The notes below the pieces were generated by a model, which was not told the DNA's origin, made no database searches, and was given only the letters and a program-made list of their open reading frames with translations. A stretch of 64,000 bases of DNA, from NCBI GenBank assembly GCA_950106755.1, contig OX467091.1:5225538-5289537 (forward strand). The letters run 5' to 3'. The position numbers and the translations under genes are program-made. This stretch comes from Climacium dendroides (lineage: Eukaryota; Streptophyta; Bryopsida; Hypnales; Climaciaceae). Shown in pieces: positions 27,790-38,444 of the stretch (the stretch's first letter is position 1; each line of letters opens with the position of its first letter).

Positions 27790-28310
27790 ATCAAATTCTT
27801 GAGAGAATAATGTATAAGATCCATTTCTGAATTCAATCTTAACAAATTTTTAAAAAATTGCTTATGGTTTAATTTGTTTTTCAGAACACTCGTTATTGGA
27901 ATTATTGTGTTTTAATTTCATTTGAGAGCTTTCAACAATTTAGATTTTCCTTGTATCTCATATTTAAATCAACTTAAATTTTTTTTTAAAATGCAAAATC
28001 AAGGGAAGGGGGATTATCTTAGAAATTTCTATTCAATTCTTCAACGTAAATTTTTTTTAATTCATAATATACGGTACAAATTTTTTTTAAGTTAAGAGGA
28101 TTCAAAGCCTTATAATCTAGTCAAGCTAGGAGGAAAAAACCTTTGTTTTCTTCACTTTAAACACTTATATCTTATAATAGATACAGTCAAAGTTTCTTAA
28201 ATTTCTTTCGCACATTCTTATACTACTCTATTCAAAGATTTTGTAGTGGGATGTGCAAAAGAAACAAATGTATAAATTTTTTGTTGTTTGCATTGAAAAT
28301 GGCAATTTTG
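27790..28310 (+). repeat. Dispersed repeat of about 520 bp, second copy at 51325-51890
   Basis: Long collinear similarity with 51325-51890. Shared phrases include AATTCTTGAGA, CAATTCTTCAAC, CTTATAATCTA.TCAAGCTAG, AGGAGGAAAAA and GCAAAAGAAACAAATGT. The copies differ by many substitutions and small indels. No ORF is shared, so this is probably a non-coding transposon segment. Confidence 0.75.
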
Positions 28311-29018
28311 AATGTTTTTTTACAAAAAATTGCATGAGAACTTTAGGGGTTTAGAATGTCATATTCTATATGCAATATTATGAAAAACAATAGATTAGTA
28401 TTGATATTTAGTGTTAAATTGCATTTGGTATTATTTACCCAATAATTACCAAATTTTCATTTAGTGACTTCAGGCTGACATTTAGCATCGGTATCATTGG
28501 TGGTACCATTGGTAATAAGGTAACTACACCTAAAATTGCACAAATAAGAAATTCAGCATGGTTCCCATTATTATATTGAAAACCTTTTTGTATTGTGTGT
28601 TGGTAGTCAAAAGGGGGTTCTAGATTCTTTGAGAATGCATTTTTTTGGACACCATATAAATAAAGTACAAATTTTAAAAGTACTGAAAAGTTGTAATTCT
28701 AAAACTGACCATAGGCTCTTATGAATAGCAGGATAATATTTTAGGTAAAAAATCTAGAGTGGTTGATTTTAGAAAGCAATTGAAATTAGGTATAGTAACC
28801 TTATTCTTGACATTTAGTGCACTAGAATATCAAAATGAACACTACTAAAAATTACAATATAGTAGTTATAGTTATATTGTCAACTAATATTCATATTGAC
28901 ATTTGTTATTAGTAACTGTAGCAGTGTTGTTGACATTTAGTATTGGTAAGAATAGTAGTATTGTTAAAGACTGACAATATAAAAACATCCTCATTGCAGA
29001 CTCAACAAATTGGAGTGG

Positions 29019-29291
29019 CTACATCACAAAGTTTAGACCCTACGGTTTGGCAACGGTTATTGTGCAATTATCGTTGTTTTATGGGTTCGCATGTTAATTG
29101 CATTGTTATCGCATCATTATGATGCACTGCTTCGCATCGTTACAATGCATTACTTGTAACTGCATCGTAACAATGCGAAACAATGCACCGTAATAATGCG
29201 ATAACAATGCGATTAATGTGCGAAACCATGAAACAACGATAACCATACAATAATTGTTGCCAAACCGTAGGATCTAAACTTTGTGATGTAG
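29019..29291. mobile_element. 273-bp foldback MITE
   Basis: A near-complete palindrome. The left end CTACATCACAAAGTTTAGAC pairs with the right end ATCTAAACTTTGTGATGTAG; pairing continues through CCTACGGTTTGGCAAC and GTTATCGTTGTTT. The centre is a run of short GCATCGTTACAATGC-like inverted words. A 3-bp duplication TGG may flank it (29016-29018 and 29292-29294). Reading the right end as CACTACATCAC would suggest a CACTA relation, but the left end is then mismatched. Confidence 0.75.
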
Positions 29292-29500
29292 TGGGGACTT
29301 GCCATACAGTTCTGAAGATTGTGATCGGCCTAATCTTCTTGTGCCCCGAGTTGAAGGGATGCTGAGTGAAGTTCATAATTAAAAAAAAATTCTTGATTTT
29401 AAATTGAAATATAAAAGATTTTACTTTGAATCCATTGAGTACTACTTCACATAGCTTATACACATTTCCCAACTTGTTTTATGAGTTTACAACTTGGAAA

Positions 29501-29700
29501 TGAAGCTTTTTATATACATATGGGGTAGTACTAGGAGGTAGTCAAAACAACCCACATGGGATATGTTAATTTGACTTCACTACAAACACTCAAACTCCTA
29601 CTAATTCACTATAAACACTCAAGCTCCTACTAATTCTAATCAACATATCCTATATGGATTTTTCTACTTTCTACCACCCCATGTATATATAATGAGTTTC
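29501..29700. repeat. Foldback repeat with internal 29-bp tandem duplication
   Basis: TGAAGCTTTTTATATACATA at the left pairs imperfectly with ATGTATATATAATGAGTTTC at the right, and GGGATATGTTAATTTGA pairs with the AATCAACATATCC side. In the middle (29578-29635) a 29-bp unit CACTACAAACACTCAAACTC... is present twice. The left arm resembles 12878-12950, the outer arm of the large foldback there. Confidence 0.6.
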
Positions 29701-30112
29701 TCTTCTCGCCTAAAAATTTAAGATAAGTTGAAAATCTTTTTTCATTTTATTTTTGGATTCAAGTAAAGTTAACTACATTGTAGATGAAAATGCCATTGAG
29801 CGTTTCAATTGTTTCAATATAAATAAATTTGAAATGTGTTTGAGCTTTTCAAAGTGCCAATGGAGGGCCTTGCAAGGACTTAGTATAAGGGTTGATTCTC
29901 TTCTTGACCCCAAGTCCGAGGAACTGACCACTTGCTAAGTTGTTGTACAAAATTGCTAACACTACTACAAAATCTGTGGCCAAAATAACAAAATTTCAAC
30001 TGAAATTTGTTGATCCCTTTTGGCGTGTTGTTTTGGTCAATAATCAACAGAAATCTGTTTTTTTTTTGTTGTTTTGGCCAAATCAACAAATAAAAATAAA
30101 AAAATTTAAAAA

Positions 30113-30236
30113 TCAAATTTTTTTGTACTGCCCGGAACCTCTAAGCAGCCCATTTCCCGGCCAATACACACCAACCAAGTTTGAACCCACGACCTCTTGC
30201 CCAACAACCTAAAGACTTAACCAACAAACCACTACT
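30113..30236 (-). mobile_element. tRNA-derived SINE-like sequence
   Basis: On the minus strand the sequence starts AGTGGTTTGTTGGTTAAGTC (A-box-like TTGGTTAAGTC) and has a B-box-like GTGGGTTCAAACTTG about 35 bases later, the spacing of an RNA polymerase III promoter. At the far end there is an A-run on the minus strand (seven T on plus at 30119-30125). It does not fold into a full tRNA. No second copy was found in the window, so the SINE call is moderate. Confidence 0.4.
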
Positions 30237-30309
30237 AAAACTCTATGTCGATAAATGGTATTTTTATTTTATTTATACATTAACTCCTTCATATTTTTAA
30301 ACTCAGTAG

Positions 30310-30450
30310 ACTTTGGAGGTCATTTTGGCATAGTAGAACAACTTTTTTCAAAAAACTTTCAATTAAGAAAAGTTGTTAAATCAAGCTAACTTTCACCTCT
30401 AAAAATTCGTTTGTGATTTTGAGCCCCCCATCAAAAGCTATGAACAAATT
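30310..30450. repeat. Left half of the foldback family seen at 12870-13555
   Basis: TTTTGGCATAGTAGAACAAC, then an AAAGTTGTTAAATCAAGCT stretch, then GATTTTGAGCCCCCCATC match the left arm of the 13-kb foldback. The partner arm is missing here; a right-arm-only copy is at 37075-37260. Confidence 0.6.
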
Positions 30451-30700
30451 ATGTTCTAACATAGGACATCAACCAATTGTTATTGATAAAGTCTTCAATT
30501 TGTATTTTGTTTTTTCTTTTTGATACAAATGAAATGGAATGTCATTGCAAAGAGAAAAATTACAAGCCCCCTAGCCACAAGTGGGTTGGTAGAAAAAAAA
30601 TTTAGAGATTGTTGGTCTCTTCTACACTAGATAGGGATATTAAGGAGACAAAAAATTAAAGGGACTTATTGTGGACAATTGCATATGTTTGAAACATAAT

Positions 30701-31816
30701 GGTATGTTCCCACTTGGGCTTAGAGCAGTGGTCTTAGGAGGTGTAGTGGCCACACATTTGTGAAGCATTCCCACCTACAGCCGATGTTGTTTGCCGAACC
30801 TACGTGTCCACTGATGTGGCACGGCGATAAGAGCAGCAGTATCAAGCGAACTAAGGACATAAGTATGTGAACAGTGACTTCTGGAAAGCATACTGAGAAT
30901 CTCCCAAAATAAAGATTTCAGAGAGGATTAGACGATATTACGTAATGCACCTCCAGGGACCTTGTTACGAAAGAACGCCCTCATGATAATTCCAGAGAAA
31001 CAGTACATGGGTCCCAGTTATAAATTCCGCTGTCACTTTTATATTTTAAAAAATAGAACTTCCCTTCTAAACCGGCGACAGGTGAGGAAGTGACCGGGAC
31101 AACGGACGGTTACTTCTGTGCTTCCGATGCTTCATCTCCAGAACTGTGTCTGATCTCATTGTCTGAATTTCCTTTACCTTCTACCGATGACGAACATTGC
31201 CATTGCGAGCAATTGACCTGACACTGTTGCTTCTTTAAGGTGAATTTTCAATTCCATATGGCCTACAATTAGAACGCACGTTTCACTTTGGTCGTTGCTG
31301 TTTGATCGATGTCTAATGCATGCACCGTGGTCTTCACATCAGTATTGATGCAAGGTCGTCAATGAGGTTTGTTTTAGCTCTTCCGAGACAGTAATTTCAA
31401 TAATTCATCTCACAAGAATGAAAGCAGTCCATGTACGAATTTTCGAAGGCGATTGCGAGCATCATCAAACAGAAAACAAAGAAGGGCATCCCAACGTTTG
31501 CGAAGGACTTCAGCACCGTCAACCTGGAGAGTGGATGGTCGCTCTTCCAAAAAACGGCTCACTACCAGTCACAGAACCGACCCCACCACTAACGATGTCA
31601 GCGCATGTGTGAATGCGTGGTAACCCAACACCAAACCCAGCTCATGTTTCACGTAATAAGTTGGCAAGTGGAAACATTGTGAAGTGTGAAATTTTACATA
31701 CCAGCCCTACAGAAATTACCCTGACATTGTAGTATGTGACTACGTTCATGTCACTCTTACAACAACTGTGCTATTGAACATCGACGTTCCTACCTAAGTC
31801 CAAGTGGGAACATACC
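30701..31816. mobile_element. 1.1-kb element with 22-bp terminal inverted repeats
   Basis: Left end GGTATGTTCCCACTTGGGCT, right end CCAAGTGGGAACATACC. The flanking DNA is collinear with 36450-36590, which has no such insertion (GAAACATGATGTACAATCCC in place of the element), so this is an insertion into an older repeat. No clear target duplication is seen: AAT precedes and TTA follows. The interior is richer in GC than the surroundings and contains a small ORF (31431-31592) and a TATA-like TTATAAATT at 31019. No transposase is present, so it is non-autonomous and possibly carries captured host DNA. Confidence 0.7.
31431..31592 (+). CDS. Small ORF (53 aa) inside the TIR element, possibly a captured exon
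   Basis: ATG 31431 opens MYEFSKAIASIIKQKTKKGI and the frame runs to TAA at 31590-31592, ending in NRPHH. The codon choice (ATC, AAG, GAC TTC AGC ACC GTC AAC CTG GAG) is that of a selected plant gene and unlike the AT-rich DNA around. A CAG sits 4 bases before the ATG and could be a 3' splice site, in which case this is the last exon of something longer. The peptide is basic, with no signal or membrane segment. I do not recognise it. Confidence 0.4.
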   Translation: MYEFSKAIASIIKQKTKKGIPTFAKDFSTVNLESGWSLFQKTAHYQSQNRPHH

Positions 31817-32141
31817 TTAAGGTTCAACCTCTAAACACTTCAATAACTATTGACATACAACAAAGGTAGATATTTGTATAGTGTGTAATGTCGATTGATT
31901 ATTATGGATTCCCTTAAAACCCATATTTGGTGTCAAATTCAAACAAACCTTTTTGACTTCATTCAGTTTTGTGGAAGCCTGGCATGTCTTTTAGGCTTGT
32001 TCATGCCATGCCACCTAGTTGGCATTGGCAAAAAAAATAATTAATTTGCTTCAAATTGAACAATGACTAGTGAATTATGCAATATAAAACTCCTCATAAC
32101 TTTCATGTCATTATTTGGAATTGAATGGTTAAAATGCTTTT
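31817..32141. repeat. Dispersed repeat, rearranged second copy at 36570-37065
   Basis: 31820-31865 and 32020-32141 are collinear with 36570-36591 and 36938-37065. The part between (31866-32020) matches the reverse complement of 36592-36940, which also has a MITE inserted. Shared phrases are AGTTGGCATTGGC, TTAATTTGCTTCAAATTGAA and ATTGAATGGTTAAAATGC. Confidence 0.75.
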
Positions 32142-32464
32142 ATGGGCAATTTCGTTAAAATGACAAAATTTTGTTACTTTGGCAGTTTTTATAGTTTAGA
32201 GTGAGTGGTCTAAAGTGTACAAATTTCCTAATTGTCTGAAATCTATATTCTTCTTAGATGTATGAAATCTACAATTGTGCTAGGTGGTACTTTTACAATT
32301 TAGATTGTGTGGTCTGAATTCTATATTAGTCCTAGATTTTTTAAATCTATAAATGTCAAAGATTTGTTAAAAACTATACCTATCCTAGATGTCATTTTTA
32401 TAATTCTAAGTAGGCAAAATGAAAATGGCACATAGAATACCGCCATTCTAATGAAATTCCACAT
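32142..32464. mobile_element. MITE copy 1, TIR ATGGGCAATTTC, 4-bp target duplication TTTT
   Basis: Starts ATGGGCAATTTCGTTAAAAT and ends CTAATGAAATTCCACAT. TTTT lies on both sides (32138-32141 and 32465-32468). It is internally AT-rich with subrepeats of the AGATGTATGAAATCTAC kind. It belongs to the family also at 36662 and 61564, with a degenerate relative near 62450. There is no coding capacity. Confidence 0.8.
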
Positions 32465-32862
32465 TTTTTAGTAAATGTCAATCTATTCCATTGAATAGAA
32501 ATAATTAACTTTGTTTTTAAATATATTTGTAGTTGCTTGCTCCAACTTTGAAACCAAGAAAAAAAACATTAACAATTGTTGCAATACTTATCAAATTGAT
32601 ATGAAACAAAGCTTTCAAGAGTAGATTCGGATGATTTTCATCCATCCCAAAAGTTTCATACAAAAATTCTAAATTATGAAGTCAATAAAGCATTTAGGAT
32701 TTTTTTTTATTAAATCCAAAATAGGCTCCTTGGTCTTTTGGATGATAAAGAATCCTTCTATGTAGGATAGAGATGCAAATGGTCATCCTTGAAATTTTTC
32801 TATGAAAAGGAAAGGTTGTAGACAATAGTTTGACCTCCAATCATTGGATTTTTTTAAGCTAA

Positions 32863-34099
32863 TGTTTCACATGGTATTAGAAAGATATATGTATTTCTTC
32901 AATGGCTAGCTCATCTTTTTGAGGCTAAGTGATGTTGATTTGTATTTGTTCTCTTTTTGTTGCAAGGATGTGAGTTAGACTTCAATGTAGAGAGAAAACA
33001 CCCCAATACAATTAGATTGCATGCAATTATGCCCTCTTGTCAATCATTATAGCATACAAGTAGTATAAGAATTCAAATGCAATATAAAATAAAAATCAAC
33101 AACTAGGAATTAGACAAAATAGAGGGAAACATTTTGTGAATTATTGGTTCATGTAACTTCTTGATCATCCTAGGTGATGTACATATATCCATTTCTAACC
33201 TTCATTTCTAACCAATTTGCTAAAAAAGAGGTAAATTTCTATTTATTTATTTTAAAACAATTTAAACAAGCAAAAACTAATTTTAGTTCTATAAATTGAA
33301 GGATTTGCATGGAACAAGAGTTAAATAATGAGCATGCACCTACTAATTGTCAAAATTATTATAAGAGTAACCACATGTTATGGGTCATAAGAAACTTAAC
33401 CCTTGAATTCCCAAATGGCCAAATTGTGTTTTTTGTCAATATAACAATTTTAGACACCTTGCTACAAATGGAGTTTTATTTTGTTTTCTTTGATATTTTC
33501 ACACAACACATGTTTGAGGAGTAGCTTTAAGGACCAACAATTTTCATAAATTTTGACTACATGGTTAGAAAGTTATTGTATGATATATGATTTTTATTAC
33601 TTGGTAGATAGACTAGACAACAAAAAAATTCTTTAAAAATTCTTTTAAAAAATATTTGAAATTGGTTCTCTAGATTTATATATATGTGGAAAGTCTTGAT
33701 TTATTCTATTTTGATTAATGAGGTGAAAGCTATGATAATTTCTAATTTGAAGTAGTTTGAGGTAGTTATAGATTCTCTACTCTAAGGCAAACTTTGAAGT
33801 TCTTTATTTAACTCAATTTTCAATATTTTTGGAAAATAATAAAAACATAGGTTTAGATTGTTTATTATAACATTATAACCACTGGGATTGGCATTTTTCA
33901 ATTCCACAAATAAATTGTTAACAATTTAGTATTTTGAAACATTTTCTACATCTTTCTACTTACTATTTTTTCCTATATGTTATACAATTCCAAATGATTT
34001 GAATTTTCAAGCATGTAGCCAACTTGTCATGAAGCATAAATCCAAGGAATAACCACCATTGTTGAAATTTTTTCACACAAATGTTACCTTGTGAAGTCC
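32863..34099 (+). repeat. 1.2-kb dispersed repeat D1, paralogous to 38445-39669
   Basis: Collinear, same orientation, about 85 percent alike by eye. Shared landmarks are CACATGGTA.TAGAAAGAT, AAGTGATGTTGATTTGTATT, GATGCCCTCTTGTCAATCAT and the ACATTTTCTACAT..TTCTAC region. It is directly followed here by a MITE and then by the 34.3-35.4 kb block, but in the second copy by paralogue B. There is no supported ORF. Confidence 0.85.
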
Positions 34100-34251
34100 A
34101 TGGTTGTCATACTAGACAAGTTACTATTCATTTCTTGTCCTGTAGGACGAGTTACTATTCATCAAATGTACCTCTCAAGTACATTTGATGAATAGTAACT
34201 CGTCCTACAGGACAAAAAATGAATAGTAACTTGACCAGTATGACAACCATG
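34100..34251. mobile_element. 152-bp palindromic MITE with 9-bp target duplication (Mutator-like)
   Basis: An almost perfect hairpin: ATGGTTGTCATACTAGACAA at the left pairs with GGTCAAGTTACTATTCATT...GACAACCAT at the right; the arms meet at GTACCTCTCAAGTAC. GTGAAGTCC is duplicated at 34091-34099 and 34252-34260. The related copy D2 at about 39668 has a single GTGAAGCTC with no insertion, which is the empty site. A 9-bp duplication is typical of Mutator-like elements. High arm identity means a young insertion. Confidence 0.92.
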
Positions 34252-34296
34252 GTGAAGTCCAATTGCCTCGGGTTTTTTGCAAGGCCCCCAGACTTG

Positions 34297-35398
34297 ATTC
34301 CATTCCAAATTTTGGAGGATTATTTACTGTATATTTTTGAAAGAGCGCGTGCAATTACATACTTTTCTGAATAGATTGTTAATGATAAGATGGTTTAATT
34401 CCATTCGGCGTTGTATCGTGATATCGCTGTGTCGAAGAAGTGAACGGAGGTGGAAACCAAGCGGACACAGGTAACAGGAAAGACACGTACGGAGAGATTT
34501 CATGATAGTAGGTCGCATTCCTTCTTATTTTTCTGAGGCACTGTGACTCAAGTTCTTCATTACAAGCGGATGCAGACCCGCAAGCAATCTTCATCATCAA
34601 TTGAAACTTGATTCGTCCGGGGCTGACTAATTATTGTCGTAGGTCGTCCATTCTCCCGAAGTACAGAGACATGGACAGCAAGCGCACACGCAGGTAAGGA
34701 TTGACGGAGATACAGAGGGGAAATTCTCACTAAACTCGTTCACATTTAAATCGACAATTTGGCCAGTCAAATCGCCATCGATCTGCAAGCACTGAAGCAC
34801 CCTCTTGCTGCATTGAATGAACACGGCAAGAGAGTGCTTCCAGATGCCGTTTCGAATGACCAAATCGCCGCTGGTACTATTGCGCATATTCTTGCTACTT
34901 GCGGTTGCTGGACTGCGCTCGGGGGACACGGTTCTGTCAGAAAACGCATCGTCAACACGATGTTGATGATGATTAGGTCAGGACTCCCCGGTGTTGCTCA
35001 TGCACATGGTGATTTTTAGTGGCGATTCCTGGATCCAGAACGGGGATGCTGATCGACATGTTGGCCAGCTGCTGCCACTAATGCTGGTAGAAGATGGATT
35101 TGACGGTTTGGATTGCCCACCATCGTGTAACTTTTGGGGGGTATGGGCATGCTCAAATTAAGCCCACTGATGATTGATCGGGTGTCATACCTGATGTCTA
35201 CCCTCTGCATGCCTTGCATTAATTAGTGAGCCAGTCAGTGTGTTCCTGAATGATGATCAATTGTCAATTATCATTTAGTCTTGCTTTGTTCTGACAAAAT
35301 TAGTCTTCACCCTGCCAAGGATGAACGATGACAGAATATTCCACAGCTAAGACCAACGACTCTTCAATCCGCTCGAGCATGAATGCAGGCGTACTGAA
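34297..35398 (+). repeat. Block R, copy 0 (others at 42423-44049 and 48775-50007)
   Basis: Starts CCAAATTTTGGAGGATTATT and ends at GCAGGCGTACT. It is collinear with the two other copies, except that about 34955-35275 is inverted relative to them and the 152-bp CACAG element of copy 1 is absent. Short frames such as 34759-35019 are not conserved in the sister copies because of indels, so no gene is called. Confidence 0.88.
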
Positions 35399-36453
35399 CT
35401 CATTTGAGAGATTTCTTTCGCAGGGCGTTAACTGGCTGTTGATTTGCAGTGAAGAAAATATTAATTAATTAGTTGCGTGATTGTCGCGAGGATTCGAACG
35501 AACCGCTTTCAGCAGTTGGACTATGGCACCGCCGCAAGCAACTTGAAGGCATATGGCCAACCTAGGTTACCCCTCCTGTTTACAAAACAGCCGACATTTG
35601 CCGGAACTTATCATCGGAGGTGGTGGGGATGGGTATGCCCCTCCGGAGGGCACCAGCAACCTCATGTCTCAAATGCAGAAGCCAGCCACAACGTGAATTT
35701 AACCAGCTACGCTCATTTCGACCTGTATTTTCGTGTCCACAGGGAAACAGACTCACCGAAGTATTCTCCAGTTTCTCGAGGGACCCAAGTTTAAGTGTGG
35801 CCTTGTTCAACAGGAGCCTATCATTCATGTCAACAGTATATAGCATCAGTGCGGTAGTATTTGAAACTTGTCTTTTTCATTTTGTAGAATCAGACGTAAC
35901 TTCACTTGTGGCATCACGATGATCATCATGAACCTTGATTTCATTGCAGCACAATGGTAGTGAGTCGAACGTCTGGACTGCCTTAACCTTAAGAATGTAT
36001 GGTCAGTACTCAATCAAGATCCTAAAATTTGCAGAAGGGCATGTGAGGGAAAAAAACAGTCGAGGTCCAAGGGAAAAGTTACTAACTGGGGCAAATATCT
36101 TGACAAGTTTGCTTAACCCCTGAGCGCCCCAGTGCCTCAAATATGGCCTCTCAAAACTCAAAGATCTCCTTGTTTGACCATTATAATCTTTTTAAGGGTA
36201 CGGTAAAAGGATGTGTCCTTTTTCCTATAGCTCCAGTCCTATCTCTACTATCAATGGGTACAATCAATTTATTGTGAATCTCATTTTACATGATAGTTTG
36301 ATTGAAATGAATTGAGAAGGGTCTGAATTTTGGCAAATACAATCGGGGCACCCAGGGATTAACCCCCTTGAGGATGTTGCTGTTTTCTGGACATTCTCCC
36401 ATAAACTCTGTCTCAAGGCTTGATACTTTGGTCTGGGTGCAATGGATTCCGAA
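35399..36453. other. Single-copy and repeat-derived spacer
   Basis: 35400-35990 is GC-richer and has open frames on both strands (35477-35794, 35620-35922) with no recognisable motif. 36000-36125 is the second copy of the repeat at 27355-27500. No gene is supported. Confidence 0.5.
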
Positions 36454-37065
36454 TTAGGGGTTTTGGAAAACCTGACTTCTATAGTGAACAGGGGGTATTA
36501 AGGGGACCAAAAAATTGAAGAGATTTATTATGAAAAATTGTAGATGTTTGAAACATGATGTACAATCCCTGTACACTTCAATAACTATTGAGGTGGCATG
36601 GCATGGCATGGACAAGCCAAAGGGCATGTTAGGATTACACATAATTAAATGAAGTCAATGAACGGGGAATTTCATTAAAATGGCAATATTCCATGTGCCA
36701 TTTTCACAGTGTGTTATTCCCACAGTTTAGATTGGGCAATCTGAAATCTATTAGTGTACTAGATTTCAGACCACCCAGTTTGAACTGTGGGATGTCAAAG
36801 TCACAGAATATTTGCCATTTTATTGAAATTCCCCATATGAGGTTTGTTTGAATTCCACATCGAATAGGATTCTTTTTAAAGGAAACCAATATTAATTAAT
36901 CAACATTACGCACTATATAAATATCTACCTTTGTTGTATGTAGTTGGCATTGGCCAAAAAAGAATTAATTTGCTTCAAATTGAATGATACCCAATAAATT
37001 GTGCAAAATAAAAACTCCTCATAGCTTTCATCTCATCATTTGAAATTGAATGGTTAAAATGCTCT
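36454..37065. repeat. Copy of the 30.6-32.1 kb repeat, with inverted middle and MITE insertion
   Basis: 36460-36591 matches 30590-30700 plus 31840-31865, without the 1.1-kb TIR element. 36592-36940 is inverted relative to 31866-32020 and contains MITE copy 2. 36941-37065 returns to the direct orientation. Confidence 0.75.
36662..36836. mobile_element. MITE copy 2, TIR (AC)GGGGAATTTCATT, 4-bp target duplication ATGA
   Basis: Starts ACGGGGAATTTCATTAAAAT and ends TTATTGAAATTCCCCAT. ATGA flanks at 36658-36661 and 36837-36840. The interior folds back as well (GATTGGGCAATCTGAAATCT against AGATTTCAGACCACCCAG). The homologous site in the repeat copy at about 31945 lacks the element. Confidence 0.85.
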
Positions 37066-37074
37066 TTGAATTTT

Positions 37075-37260
37075 GTCCCAAACTTTTGATTGGAGGCTTA
37101 GAATCTCAAACAAATTTTTGGAGATGAAATTGAGCTTGATTTATCAACTTTTCTTAGTTCAAAGTTTCTTGAAAAAAGTTATTCTACTATGCCTACATGA
37201 GGTTTGAAGTTCTATATTGCACACAATCCCTGCGTTTTGACAATGAGTGGCCAAGCTTTC
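37075..37260. repeat. Right half of the foldback family seen at 12870-13555
   Basis: AATCTCAAACAAATTTTTGG, GAGATGAAATTGAGCTTG and TTATTCTACTATGCCTACAT match the right arm of the 13-kb element, and the sequence continues into TTTTGACAATGAGTGGCCAA as there. The left arm is missing. Confidence 0.6.
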
Positions 37261-38444
37261 ATGTTCAATTTGTCCCATACCCTTTGAAGATTCATGATGG
37301 ACAATGAATTTCATTATATAAACAACCTCTCCACCCATTGTTCAGTGCACACATGTTCACATTGAATTGTAGTGAAATCTCTTCCAATATTTGGATTTCC
37401 CTTACAATTTCTTGTCTTTACATTTGGAAAGACGACTTGTTAATTTTCAAAATCATTCATGGTTCTGAGATTTAGATTATTTTTTGGCCATTTGTAATTG
37501 GATGTAGTGGGGGTTATATGAGGTCGCTCACGACGGCAGAATAAAGTACCAAGCGTGTGGGAACTGCACCTCATTATGAAACAGTTCGGAACCTGAACTG
37601 TGGTAAAAAAAAATTACTTCCTTGTAATGCCGAAGTTTTATCTTCCACCAAATGCAGTGGACCCTAAAGTCATCAGTAGAGAGTCAGCTGTTGCAAAACT
37701 GGCGGCTAATTAAATCGCCTGTTAGGGTAGTTAAAGATTATATTGCGAAGCTGCAAGTAAAAACACTCAGCTTTAATTGCTGAAATTAGGGCATCAGTTG
37801 AGGACCCATGAGAGGTAATTTAAATGTGACCCATTGATGAGATTTAAGCACCATGAATTGTGCGTTAAAATCTTCATCCCCACCCAAAATAAAATGGTAA
37901 AATGGGTGGCCACAAGGACAAGTATTTGTTAGAAAGCAGTAGGAATGAATATCACATGACCATTCCAAAAATGCATTCAAATATATACAAAATTAATAAA
38001 GAAACGTCTCTATGTAGCATTCAAATATATACCAAAATAAATAGAGAAAAGTCTCTATGTATGTATACAAATGGTTATATATATATTTTAAAGATGTAGA
38101 GAGATGTCTACAAATATATACTCTCGCATATAAGTACATATATGTATATAAATGTAGGACTTCATGCATAGGTCTATCAAGTCATATTTAGGTATTCTAA
38201 TACTTTTATGCCTTATATGTATAAGACCATATTGGCAAATCAAATAATATTACCAAGAGTGTTTCTAGGAACCTCTTTTGGATTGTAAATTTTTTTTTTA
38301 AAAGAAAAAAAAGGAAAAAAAAAAACAAAAAAAAAACTGAATTTTTTTTGTTATTTCAACCAGTGTTTCTTGCTATCAAAGAACTTGACAGCCCTTTCAC
38401 GGTTCAAACTTCTTGTAATGGTGAGTGCTTTTTCAATTTCTAAG
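37261..38444. other. Spacer without supported gene
   Basis: 37500-37800 is a GC-richer single-copy island with no open frame of note. 37960-38160 is rich in ATATATAC-like simple sequence. 38287-38350 is a long T/A homopolymer stretch. Nothing more is seen. Confidence 0.5.

Noticed and set aside
34759..35019. 86-codon frame in block R
   Set aside because: Disrupted in the other two copies and partly crossing the inverted segment.
35477..35922. Overlapping frames next to block R copy 0, with a GGATTCGAACGAACC tRNA-like motif at about 35492-35506
   Set aside because: The frames have no motifs. The tRNA-like T-arm on the minus strand lacks a proper anticodon arm and acceptor pairing, so no tRNA is called.
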